From Microvelia longipes (lineage: Eukaryota; Arthropoda; Insecta; Hemiptera; Veliidae): 64,000 bases of DNA. How positions within the stretch are numbered: position 1 is the stretch's first letter; each line of letters begins with the position of its first letter. The stretch is from the NCBI GenBank assembly GCA_018340805.1, contig JACMZG010001908.1, forward strand, positions 51,148,035 to 51,212,034, in the 5' to 3' direction. Under the pieces are notes generated by a model that ran no database searches, was not told the DNA's origin, and worked only from the letters and a program-made list of their open reading frames with translations. Below are positions 31,243 through 41,670 of the stretch, in pieces. The translations under genes were made by a program, and so were the position numbers.

Positions 31243-32077
31243 CTTAGAATAATACGGATATAGAAGGAGCATATGACCGAAAACACAATGTAATTCTACT
31301 GATAACACGAAAGCCGGTTGACTGGTGGTCATAAGTAGGGGTACCACCCTAACAACAAAACATTATTTTTAATATGTGTCATAAATATCCATCAATGAAG
31401 AAAAATCGTAAAGAACCAATATAATAACTTAAAACACCAGCTGAGTATTTTAAAAATCAGGTCTTAAATGGCAAAAGGATAGCGGTATACAAGAATCTAC
31501 ATTTTGTTGACGAGGACTACTTTTAATATAATTTTAATTAAAATCATTAAACTACAATTTAAAATGCTTAAAATATTGTAATGCACCGATATTTAGATAA
31601 GTATTTTATGAATAATCAATCATTAATTAATATAGAACATAATAATTCAACAACGGAAGTATTGCAACTTTTATAAGACAATTGTATATTTTTAGGGTGG
31701 CAGCATTACTTAAGACCACCAGTGAACAGCCTTTCAGTTATAGAGATATATTACTAGAGGGGCCCTATTGGTTGAATTTTGAAACATCGAAAAAGTAACC
31801 TGACCACATTCGATTATCATTATCATCAAATAAACAGAACAAACAAACAGTAAATTATATAGTAGAATGTTTAAAATACAAATCACAACACAAACAATCT
31901 GTGGGAAGCCCAAAACCATTGATTAATTATAACCTAAACTCCCTCTTGGAGGAGGTTTCAATGAGGTTACACAGAGCCCCTGAGAGCCCCACTAAAAATG
32001 TTTCAGGCCTCTCAATGTATTAAGATAGGCTATGCTCCCTCTAGTATATATCTCTATGCTTTCAGTATTATTCTAAG
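31243..32077 (+). mobile_element. MITE family B, copy B3, containing nested C2
   Basis: The left end CTTAGAATAATAC continues into GATATAGAAGGAGCA; the right end GTATTATTCTAAG. The body matches B2 closely (AACACAATGTAATTC, GATAACACGAAAGCCGGTTG, TAATCAATCATTA). About 40 bp expected before the right terminus is missing next to the nested C2. Confidence 0.85.
31739..32058 (+). mobile_element. MITE family C, copy C2, nested in B3
   Basis: Termini TATAGAGATATATTACTAGA and the complement of CATAGAGATATATACTAGAG. Perfect 8-bp target duplication CTTTCAGT at 31731-31738 and 32059-32066. 320 bp, non-coding. Confidence 0.9.
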
Positions 32078-32079
32078 AT

Positions 32080-32808
32080 TGTTCCTACATCTTGCTTTGT
32101 TGATTTATATCCGTTTCTAAGCAAGGGTTAACAAAGAGCGACATTTTTAACATAAAAACGAAATTAAATAAAGCCGCTAGAACAGGTTGTTATATTTGGT
32201 AAAAATCATCAAAGATATTACAAAATATGAGAATCTACATTTAGAAAACGTAAAATAACAGTAAACAAATTTTTGAAACATTATTAAAAACTATATTGAC
32301 ATTAGTATTTGATAACTTGTTGAGCATTAATTAATAATTTAACTTTAAATTTCAACTACCGATGGCATTGTCAACTTTGTTTAAAGAAAAATATGTGTTG
32401 TTAGTGTGGCAACCTAAAAACAGATCTGCCACAAAAACCGGCTTTCGTGTGAACCATAGAGATATTATTACTAGAGGGGCCCTATAGGTTAAATTTTGAA
32501 ATACCTAAAAAGTAACCTGATCACCTTTGCTTATAAATATAATGAAATAATCAGTACAAAATTACAATAGTTATACAGTAAAACGTTAAAAATACAAAAC
32601 AAATTTATTTTGGGAAACCGAAATAAATCTATTAATTAAAACCTTAACTCACTCTTAGAGGAGGTTTCAATGAGGTTACACAGAGTCCCTGAGAGCCCCA
32701 ATAAGATGTTTTAGGCTTCTCAATGTATTTAGATAGGCTATGCCCCCTCTAGTATATATCTCTATGGATTAAACAGTAATATTCTGTCTATATATAGTAT
32801 TATTCTGA
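32080..32808 (+). mobile_element. Diverged B-like element B4, hosting C3
   Basis: The right end has GTCTATATATAGTATTATTC, and the interior has GTGTGGCAACCT, CCGGCTTTCGTGT and GAGAATCTACATTTAGAAAA, as in B2. The left end is not well defined. Confidence 0.55.
32455..32766 (+). mobile_element. MITE family C, copy C3
   Basis: Termini CATAGAGATATTATTACTAG and the complement ending ATATATCTCTATG. The body matches C2 (GAGGAGGTTTCAATGAGGTT, CACAGAG). Flanks GTGTGAAC and GATTAAAC match only partly. Confidence 0.85.
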
Positions 32809-33273
32809 TGTATATCTCCTTACTCTTAATTTGTTTACATGTGTGTCATTTTTTCTATGCGTTTTCTAGAAGGGAATTAACGAACTATAATAATAAACTG
32901 TGTAGGCTTCCGCGGTTATTGTCATGAAGATTTATAATATGTCATGTCATTTATAATATGTCATGAAATATAATAATATGTTTAAGAAATAATTGTATAA
33001 GAAATTTCGCCAGTTGGTCTACCAATGATGTTTTAGCATTATTCTCGTTGCACCGCCTGTATTTTTAATTTTGGATGATGGTAAGATAGGTTATTTGTAA
33101 AGTCAAATCAAGGCTGTGTCGGTGTTAAAGTAACTTGATGTAAAACTTGGATCTTCTCCATTGAATTTTAAGTAAAATTTGTTCATAATTTACTAAGAAC
33201 AATATGTATGTTTTTTACGAAGAAATTCCAAACAATTAAACATTTCTGAAAAATGAGTGACGTTAGCGCCAGT
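32809..33273. other. Intergenic, no gene seen
   Basis: Short direct repeats of TTATAATATGTCATG occur at about 32932-32970; otherwise nothing supportable. Confidence 0.4.
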
Positions 33274-33659
33274 GGATTCAAATAAAGGTCTATCCACAAA
33301 TATAGTTTTAAGCATATAATGATAGTAAAACCGGCTTTCAACCAAATAAAGGTCATACTCAGTACCTACAAACAAGAGGACGATCAAATAAATAAAATAC
33401 AATAACTACACAATAAATAAAATAAGAAACAAGAAGTAAAAAATAAAAAATGGTCTACCAAATTGTAAAAAATTCCATTAAGAAATGGAGAAAAAATTAT
33501 TTTTTCTTTTTGAGTTAGTTATTACATTTGAGACTGAATGCAGACTAACCTTATCCGACTGGAGTGGGGAACTGTTTCTTAATAGTTCCCTTAACAATAA
33601 TATGCTTAAAACCATATTTGTGGATAGACCTTTATTTTAATCCTTTCTGAAATAAGATT
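33274..33659 (+). mobile_element. Inverted-repeat element P (~385 bp), containing motif Q3
   Basis: Left GGATTCAAATAAAGGTCTAT, CCACAAATATAG and TTTTAAGCATA; the right end is the complement (AATATGCTTAAAACCATATT, TGTGGATAGACC, TTTATTTTAATCC). Motif Q3 lies at 33328-33372. Confidence 0.7.
33328..33372 (-). repeat. Dispersed motif Q, copy Q3
   Basis: The minus strand reads GTACTGAGTATGACCTTTAT then TTGGTTGAAAGCCGG. It is followed on the plus strand by an A-rich tract, as with Q2. Confidence 0.5.
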
Positions 33660-34699
33660 AATAAAAGCTTATTTGAGTTTCTTTTTATTTGAAAATATTC
33701 AAAGTTTGTTTCAAATTTGAGATCAGTCTCTTTTTCGTTAAGATAAATATACTAAGTAATTCGTAATAAAACATATGATAACCTTATCTCAATTATTTTC
33801 CCGGTTTTATTGAATAACTTTTTTCATACAAAAGATTATTGCTCCTCTTTATCTTTAGCTATAAGTGAGTGAGTTTTAAAAAAGTCTTGTTGCCTGCTCA
33901 TTTAGCAAAACCATTTTTAAAAACGTCTTAAGAAAAATAAAATTACAAAAAAAGAAAATGTTGACCCCCTAATAATAAAAATCGTTCCAGGGAATTTCGT
34001 TCGTAAAAAATCGCTATATATTTTTATTTAATAATGAATCACATACATCAGGATTTTTCTTATAAATTATGAATATTTTTGAATTTACTAATAATAAAAA
34101 ATTGTAAAAACATTTATAATAATATATTTAGGGCACAAAAGTAATAAAAAAAAATATAATTAAAGACTGGACAAATAAACAGAAACAATATAATCATTTT
34201 CGTTAATTTATACAGTTTAAATATAAAGTTGTTTATAAGAAACGTAGTGATTTCTATTTACAAAAAAATTTGGTAAACTGCACTTCATCTTAAGTCATTT
34301 AATTTTTTTTAATTACAAAACTTAAGGTAAAAAGAGAGTAGTTTTAAAAACAATTGATTAGTGGCGCATTCTGTGGCCTTAGTTTCAAATTAAAGTCAAA
34401 TACAATCATCAATACTCCTCTCTAGGTATTACACATGGTTAGCTCTCTGATATCTTTGTTTAGTACCGGTACTACTATTCTCTGAAGATATTACAATATT
34501 TTTTGTCGTCTGTAGTTTACCTTGGACCCTAAGTTAATGCTCCTTTTGATACAAATTTAAACGTTTGATATTGTATACTATATTTACCTTCTATTTGTAG
34601 TTTAAATAAGTAATTTTAAAATGATTTAGCTTAGCTTAGTTCTATTTAATTATTTTTTTTCTATTGGGTGGTTCTAGTTAAGTGAACTTGTTTTTTATT
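33660..34699. other. Intergenic AT-rich DNA
   Basis: I see no coding exon or recognisable repeat copy. Many A/T tracts. Confidence 0.4.
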
Positions 34700-34905
34700 G
34701 GCAAATCAGATTACGAAAAACATCGGGTACGAGGTGCCTCAGAAGTTCGCGACGTACATTCACGGACACGCTTCGTCTTCAGAATACAGAAAACATCAAA
34801 TGTATACAGCAACACATCTTCGGCTTCGCTTTGCTCGTCCTTGGATAGTGAATACAATTTTTTAATTTCCAGTGGTCACCCATCCAGGGATTGACTTTGC
34901 TCAAT
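34700..34905 (-). mobile_element. Family D fragment, copy D4 (reverse)
   Basis: CATCGGGTACGAGGTGCCTC is the family D terminus. CTTCGGCTTCGCTTTGCTCG then TCC is the reverse of its GGACGAGC-like block. CATCCAGGGATTGACTTTGC corresponds, in reverse, to GTCAATGCCGTATGG of D1. The open frame here is incidental. Confidence 0.65.
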
Positions 34906-35683
34906 ACTGCTTAACTTTTATATTATTCAATAAAAACAGGTATACCAACCGTATTAAGAGGAACTTAGTTTACTTTTTTATTACATTAAGTGACATACTT
35001 GTACTTGTACCAAACTTCAACTAAATTGGGTTATTTTCAATTTTTACAACTTTTTAAAAAAAACTTATAAAAGTAATTTAATAAAAATTGCCTATCTAGG
35101 CATGGCAAAAAGTTTTTTACTATTACTATTAACTTGACACACTAAACCATAAAGTTATATTATCACTGGAAAAATGTGGCGTATTTATGTTTTAGTAACT
35201 AAGTAAGTAAGCCAGTTAAGTGAGTTTTTAAAATTCACTTGAAAATGTCAATGTTTGCCAAACTTAACTTATGGGTTAAGTTTACTGATTAAGCCAAATG
35301 TTTGATGAAATAATTTGTTAACAAAAATTAATTTAAAACCATAAGAGTTTTATTGACGATTTAGTACCGACCCAAACCTTCTCCTTGATTAACTGTGATC
35401 GTAATTAATTCGAGTGAAATGTAATTTTATTATTTTATTTAATTTGTTAGTCGTTTTTTAAGTGCATAGTTTTGCTGCAAAAAATGTGTATAGCTTGAAA
35501 ATAAAAATATTTATTTTATGTTTAAGAGTTTCTTTAAATTTAAAAAAATGATGATAATTAGAGTAGCCAGTTTAAAGTACTTTTAGAAGCATTTAAATCT
35601 TTATCAACTTGCCCTTTGAACAAATATGAGGTTTTGTGCTGCTAAGCATCAGGTGGCTGTTTTTATAAATAAATGTTGAAGTT

Positions 35684-37412
35684 GGGTCAATCCATATCAA
35701 GTGTCCCAAAAAAAATAAAAAAAGGTGCTCTAAAAAAATAGATTTTGATAATTATTTTGCTATTGATACCCATATCTATGGTGAGTAAAAAATGACCAAT
35801 ATAAATTTTTATGGTCACCCGTTCTTTTTTTATGGTCACTTTTATGGTCCTCCGACCCTAAAATTTAGTGATTTTTGACCTTCAGATAAGCAGCCGATAC
35901 TCGGTTCTCGCTTGTACTACAGCAAAAATATGAAATATTTAAAGCAAGCTTTGAGCTACATTTGGCCCTTTGACACTTTTACTCTATGACCGCTCCTTAG
36001 GGGGGGGGCAATGGGAGCTCCAAATTTTAGGGTTTCTTAAAAATATATGAAAATTTTAACATTTTTTTATAATATGAAGAAATCTGAATTAATAGCTCCC
36101 AATTTTTTTAGAAGTTACTTACTATTAGACAAGCAATCAACAAAATTTTCAAAGCATTAATATAATTCGTTTATGAGTTATGATTTTTTGAAAATCCACA
36201 TTTTTTAATTATTGGTCATTTTTGACCTTTAATATCTCACTTGGACATGCATACTTTTTAATAAAAATCATATCACAAAGACCCCTTACCAGTGTCAACA
36301 TAAACCACCAAAAACATTCTTGTGTATTTGCCCACAAGCAAAGTTATAGCTAAATCATGTATGTGTGATTTTCCAAATATTAATAAATATATATTTTTTT
36401 AATGTGAAGCAACATAAATTAAGTACTCCAATTTTTTTAGGAGTTACTTACTATAAGACAAGCAATCAACACAATTTTCAAAGCATTAATATAATACGTT
36501 TATGAGCTATGATTTTTTGAAAATCCATATTTTTTAATTTTTGGTCATTCTTGACCTTAAATATCTCCCTTGGACATGTATACTTTTTAATAAAAATTAT
36601 ATCACAAAGACCCCTTACCAGTGCCAACATAAATCACCAAAACATTCTTGTGTATTTGCCCACAAGCAAAGTTATAGCTTAATCATGTATGGTAATTTCA
36701 AAATATCCAAAAAAAATTTTTTTTTTTTCAATATTTTTGAAAATTACACATACATGATTTAGCTATAACTTTGCTTGTGGGCAAATACACAAGAATGTGT
36801 TTGGTGGTTTATGTTGACACTTGTAAGGGGTCTTTGTGATATGATTTTTATTAAAAAGTATGCATGTCCAAGTGAGATATTAAAGGTCAAAAATGACCAA
36901 TAATTAAAAAATATGGATTTTCAAAAAATCATAACTCATAAACGAATTATATTAATGCTTTGAAAATTTTGTTGATTGCTTGTCTAATAGTAAGTAACTT
37001 CTAAAAAAATTGGGAGCTATTAATTCAGATTTCTTCATATTATAAAAAAATGTTAAAATTTCATATATTTTTAAGAAACCCTAAAATTTGGAGCTCCCAT
37101 TGCCCCCCAAGGAGCGGTCATAGAGTAAAAGTGTCAAGGGCCAAATGTAGCTCAAAGCTTGCTTTAAATATTTCATATTTTTGCTGTAGTACAAGCGAGA
37201 ACCGAGTATCGGCTGCTTATCTGAAGGTCAAAAATCACTAAATTTTAGGGTCGGAGGACCATAAAAGTGACCATAAAAAAAGAACGGGTGACCATAAAAA
37301 ATTTATATTGGTCATTTTTTACTCACCATAGATATGGGTATCAATAGCAAATAATTATCAAAATCTATTTTTTAGAGCACCCAAGTCTGGGACACTTGAT
37401 ATGGATTGACCC
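35684..37412. mobile_element. 1.73-kb fold-back (palindromic) element G
   Basis: Starts GGGTCAATCCATATCAAGTG and ends with its complement; arms of more than 600 bp are nearly identical inverted copies. The left arm holds two direct copies of a ~330-bp unit (about 36063-36388 and 36400-36712), while the right arm has one. The centre near 36710-36730 is A/T tracts. No coding capacity and no clear target duplication. Confidence 0.9.
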
Positions 37413-38208
37413 AGGTTGTAATTTTAAAAATCTGTACGAATTATTGAAATTGATAATTCCTAGACGTATTTCCAACACCATTCCTTTCAAGTTTCTAAAT
37501 CGTTATGAGAGCAGTTTTAAAAAGAGGCTCTGGGTTCAAACTAGGTTCAACGTGGTAACAAAATATAGCTTCTTGTTTCCTTTATACAAAGATATATAAT
37601 GAAATATAAATTATATTTTATTACATGCTAATATAAAGGGTAAAACTGACCTGAATGTTTTCTAGTGTTGACTATTTGTTTACGATGACGTAGAGATTTG
37701 AGTACATAGAGATAGCTGTGTTTCTCTGAAACTACTTATAATTAGAGTAGTTTCTATACGTTTTGATTACATTAAAAATATTAAAATTTAAATAGACAAA
37801 TGTACTTGAAAAAAATTGAATCGTCGCATTGGTTCCAAATGTAAATTCGATAAATTCGACCAATACCAAATTTTAGAGTATCCGTTAGTCTTTACTCTGG
37901 TCACAGGAAAGTATTTATATAATCGGGGTAAAACCGTGGAACAGTTTTAAAACTGTCCGAAATTATTTTTGGGAAGAATGGTGAAAATATAAGAATATAA
38001 TAAGAATCATTATTTAGACATTTTGTAGACTGATTTTGTATATGTGTACATATGTTTGTAATGATATTTATGGTGTTTCATATTTATATTTAAACAATTA
38101 ATTTGCATTAGAAAATAGCGGAAAAACAATAGCAAACACATATAAAAAATTCTTCAAAAATAAAGTAATTCTAGGGGGGGGGGGGTAGTAAGAGAAAAGC
38201 AAATCTGC
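37413..38208. other. Intergenic, no gene seen
   Basis: No exon supported. A G13 run is at about 38175-38186. Confidence 0.4.
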
Positions 38209-38427
38209 CATAGAGATATTATTACTCGAGGGGCCAAATTGTTGCATTTTAAAACATCGCAAAAGTAACCTGACAGCCTTCGCTAAAAATATAACCAAAC
38301 AATCAGTATAAAATTACTGTAACTTATACATTGAGGTTACACAGAGCCCTTAAGAGCCCTAAAACGATGTTTCAGGTCTTTTAATGTATTAAGATAGGCT
38401 ATGCCCCCTCTAGTATATATCTGTATG
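38209..38427 (+). mobile_element. MITE family C, copy C4 (internally deleted)
   Basis: Termini CATAGAGATATTATTACTCG and the complement ending ATATATCTGTATG. 219 bp; the middle present in C2/C3 is missing. Flanks AAATCTGC and AAGTCTAC agree at 6 of 8 bases. Confidence 0.8.
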
Positions 38428-38504
38428 AAGTCTACTCACTCTCGAAAAGAAAAAAACGGGGACATAAACAAACAGGCTCAAAGATAACTTTTATCTCCAG
38501 ACGG

Positions 38505-38744
38505 TGTATAATGTAAAGTTTTGCCTCGGGAGTTAATAATTATAACTTCCTCGGCTTTGCCTCGGGAGTTAAACACATAAATCCCTCGGCTTCGTCTCGG
38601 GAGTTAAATACTTTGGTTCCCTCGGCTTACACCGTTAGAACCAACTAACTGCTCAGGGAAATAATAACATTCTTTACTCCTTTGTTGCATAAATAACTAT
38701 ATTAAACTTTTTCCGTTTTATTAAAAATTATCTGATTTAAGACG

Positions 38745-38745
<1 letters not shown>
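38505..38745 (+). repeat. Repeat O1: ~30-bp GC-rich units, then unique tail
   Basis: Three to four copies of CTCGGCTTCGCCTCGGGAGT followed by TAA, then a tail (GCTCAGGGAAATAATAACAT, CTTTACTCCTTTGTTGC) that runs into a TA array. The same structure recurs at 39790-40080. Confidence 0.75.
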
Positions 38746-38793
<48 letters not shown>

Positions 38794-38815
38794 ATATATA
38801 TTCACATATTTATAC
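38746..38815. repeat. (TA)n array
   Basis: TA-rich tract directly after O1. Confidence 0.85.
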
Positions 38816-39575
38816 ATACACTCTGTGCTTGGAATATAGCAAAATTTGTATACTTTATCTTATTTTTTTTGTGGGGGGATTTAACTTAGTCAGTATCTAA
38901 TTTTTAAATATAAAGCCATTATTTATTATTATATTTGCATCAATACAATAATTAAGTTATCGACAATGGCTCAGACTGTAAATAAATGATTGGTAAGGCT
39001 TTGCTTTACGTATAGTAGCTAAGATTTCTACTGTTTCTTGTTTATCTTTAGGTTTGTTATGTGTTATTTATTTGACTATTTTTATAAATTATTTTTGTTA
39101 ACTGTAAGTTAGTTTACTGCATTATAGGTTGATATGAGAATAAGTCATTGATTAGCAAATGCTGATGAAACTATTTTCAGATCCATTTCTATTATTGATG
39201 GATTACAAATAGAGTAATAGATCTGTTTCAGAGTTAATGACACTTTTTAGTTTATAAAAATTGTAATTATATTCAACAACTTTAAAAATTAATTAACGAA
39301 GTTGTCAATTCTATTCCTTAGCTCTATTTAAAATTCAATCAAGATAAAGCAGTTAGATGGATCTTCGAATCTGTAAAAGTAAACTAGCTTACAAGCAAAC
39401 TTCGGTACATGTTTATATTTTATTATAAGCTTGTTATTTCATATCATGTACATACAAATAATGTAAATAAAATAAAGTATATTATGACCGTTATACTCTG
39501 ATTGAATTTATTCCTTAAAAATATAAATAAAAAAACCATCAATTGTTTTCTGTTTTTTTGGAGCAATAAAATAAT
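38816..39575. other. Intergenic, no gene seen
   Basis: AT-rich DNA without recognisable elements. Confidence 0.4.
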
Positions 39576-39760
39576 TTTTGGTTTTTTTAGGGCAGCACCC
39601 CCAAAATTTAGAAGGAGGACCTGACAAAAGAAATTGTTTACTGGCTCAAAATATGTTTCAGGTCTAAAAAGTTGTTTGGAGCAATAAAAGTTTTATGATT
39701 TTTTGGAGGGAGCACCCCCTAAATTTATTAGGGGGTTCACCCCAAAAATTTAGAATAAAA
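39576..39760 (+). repeat. Short diverged tandem duplication
   Basis: GAGCAATAAA then TTTTTGG, followed by GGGCAGCACCCCCAAAATTT, recurs about 110 bp later as AGGGAGCACCCCCTAAATTT and again as a shorter GGGGGTTCACCCC form. Confidence 0.55.
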
Positions 39761-39789
39761 TACAAGAAAATGTATTAAAATAAAATCAA

Positions 39790-40080
39790 CGTCTGGAGAT
39801 AAATCTTGTATGCACCTTGGGTAAACCACCCACCCACCATGGCTATTTTCCCATTCGCAATTACCTTCCTAGACTTCACCTCGGGAGTTAATAGTCTAAC
39901 GCTCGGAGTTAAACACATATAATACTCGGCTTCGCCTCGGGAGATAAATACTTTGGTTCCCTCGGCCTACGCCATAGGACCCAGCTAACTGCTGAGGGAA
40001 ATATAACATTCTTTACTCCTTTGTTGCATAAATAACTATAATTGAACTTATTCCGCTTAAAATTATGATTAAGACGTTTT
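39790..40080 (+). repeat. Repeat O2
   Basis: Second copy of the O structure: CTCGGCTTCGCCTCGGGAGA units, TTTGGTTCCCTCGGCCTACG, then the same GGGAAATATAACATTCTTTA tail and a TA array. Confidence 0.75.
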
Positions 40081-40109
40081 ATATATATATAATATTATAT
40101 TATATATAT

Positions 40110-40162
<53 letters not shown>
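40081..40162. repeat. (TA)n array
   Basis: TA-rich tract between O2 and element H. Confidence 0.85.
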
Positions 40163-40166
<4 letters not shown>

Positions 40167-40193
40167 AAAATGAAAGACGCACTCGCGAATAAC

Positions 40194-40987
40194 AACCAAA
40201 CAAAAACAGATGGTAAAATTATAGTGAAAAATATATAACAAAGCAACGTTTCGTTAAAAAACGTTATCAGGCTAGTAGAGAAGAGAAAGTAGACTGGAGT
40301 GAAGACACGTTGTGTAGTAGTCAGTTGAAGATGGGTGTGCCGTGGACCTGCGCAGTTGATGAGGGGGTTAGTGCTTTTATTTAAACTGGCTTCTCTAACG
40401 CTCCAGTAGCCATCTGGTTTGTTACATTTATTAGTACCATAGCATGCTCACTTGTGACGGTTTTTTTACTGCCCGTCTGTCACTAATCCAGTCAAAACAT
40501 TTCTCACCTGTAGTTACCAGATCTCATGCACCTAATCTAATGTTGTTTACATTTAAATGCAAATTCTGTAAGCGTTTTATGTAGGGGAATACTACTTTTT
40601 AGAGACTTAACTCATCGAGCTTTTACAAAAAAGATACTAATTATCTATTCCGGAACACGCGGCTGTACACACAGACTTTTAACAGCTGTTTCAAAGGTGA
40701 CGGTGCTTAAAGAGTTACCACTAGCGTTCCTGAGCTAGGTTGCGATAGTGAGTCAGCGTATTATCTGGCTACTGGAGCGTTTAGAGAAGCCAGGTTAAAT
40801 AAAGCACTAACCCCCTCATCCTGCGCAGGTCCACGGCCACACCACATCTTCAACTGACTACTACACAACGTGTCTTCACTCCAGTCTACTTTCTTCTTCT
40901 TACTAGCTGATTGAAGTTATTTTAACGAAACGTTGCTTTGTTATTTATATTTTTCACTATATTTTACCACTGTTTTTGGTTTTGTTT
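40194..40987. mobile_element. Fold-back element H, flanked by TA arrays
   Basis: Inverted arms of about 230 bp: the left includes AACAAAGCAACGTTTCGTTA, AGTAGACTGGAGTGAAGACA and GTGGACCTGCGCAG; the right includes their complements (CTGCGCAGGTCCAC, TGTCTTCACTCCAGTCTACT, TTAACGAAACGTTGCTTTGT). The central ~330 bp is unique and non-coding. Because TA arrays lie on both sides, a target duplication cannot be read. Confidence 0.8.
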
Positions 40988-41012
40988 TAATTATATATTA
41001 TATATATTATAT

Positions 41013-41045
<33 letters not shown>

Positions 41046-41046
41046 T
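40988..41046. repeat. (TA)n array
   Basis: TA-rich tract on the right of element H. Confidence 0.85.
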
Positions 41047-41670
41047 CTTCTATGCGACTTACCTAATTCTTTAAAAGACCTCGTGGACCTGATGAGACTA
41101 ATTTATACTGTCTATTTTTGTTTGGCCAACACCGCAAATTATTATTTGCAAAATATTAACAATAAAACTAGTAAATCAATAAAGTAAATTAAAGCAAACA
41201 CGAGATGTGTTTCTATCGGATGCTGATTATCTGGAATTAATCTGATGAGTGTCTACAAAATGCTTCGCCAATTCGATCCATGCTTTCGTTTGGGTTAAAA
41301 TATATAATAACAACGTTTTGAAAGACGCTATATTTAAAAGTTTTCAAAGCCGTTCAAAAGACTGCACACCTGTTCTCAGTTATAGGATTTTCTAATCGCC
41401 ATATCCTAAATCAACGCTTGAGCAAACACGTAAAATAACACGATATCATATCTGTTTCCCAGGTTGCCTAAAAATGGACCTAAACCTTTGGTAACAAAAA
41501 AAAAAAAAAAAAATGACCACAAAAATCCAGGATTGGTTCTTTTGGATTGGTCCTTATTTTGCTTAAATGTCCCATATTTATGCGGAGGTAAAATTAGCCT
41601 ATAAATAAATATCATTTTTTTAATATTTTTTATTAACAGTAATTTTATACAACATTAATATGGCAGCTAT

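Noticed and set aside
34682..34894. 70-residue frame
   Set aside because: It comes from the reversed family D fragment.
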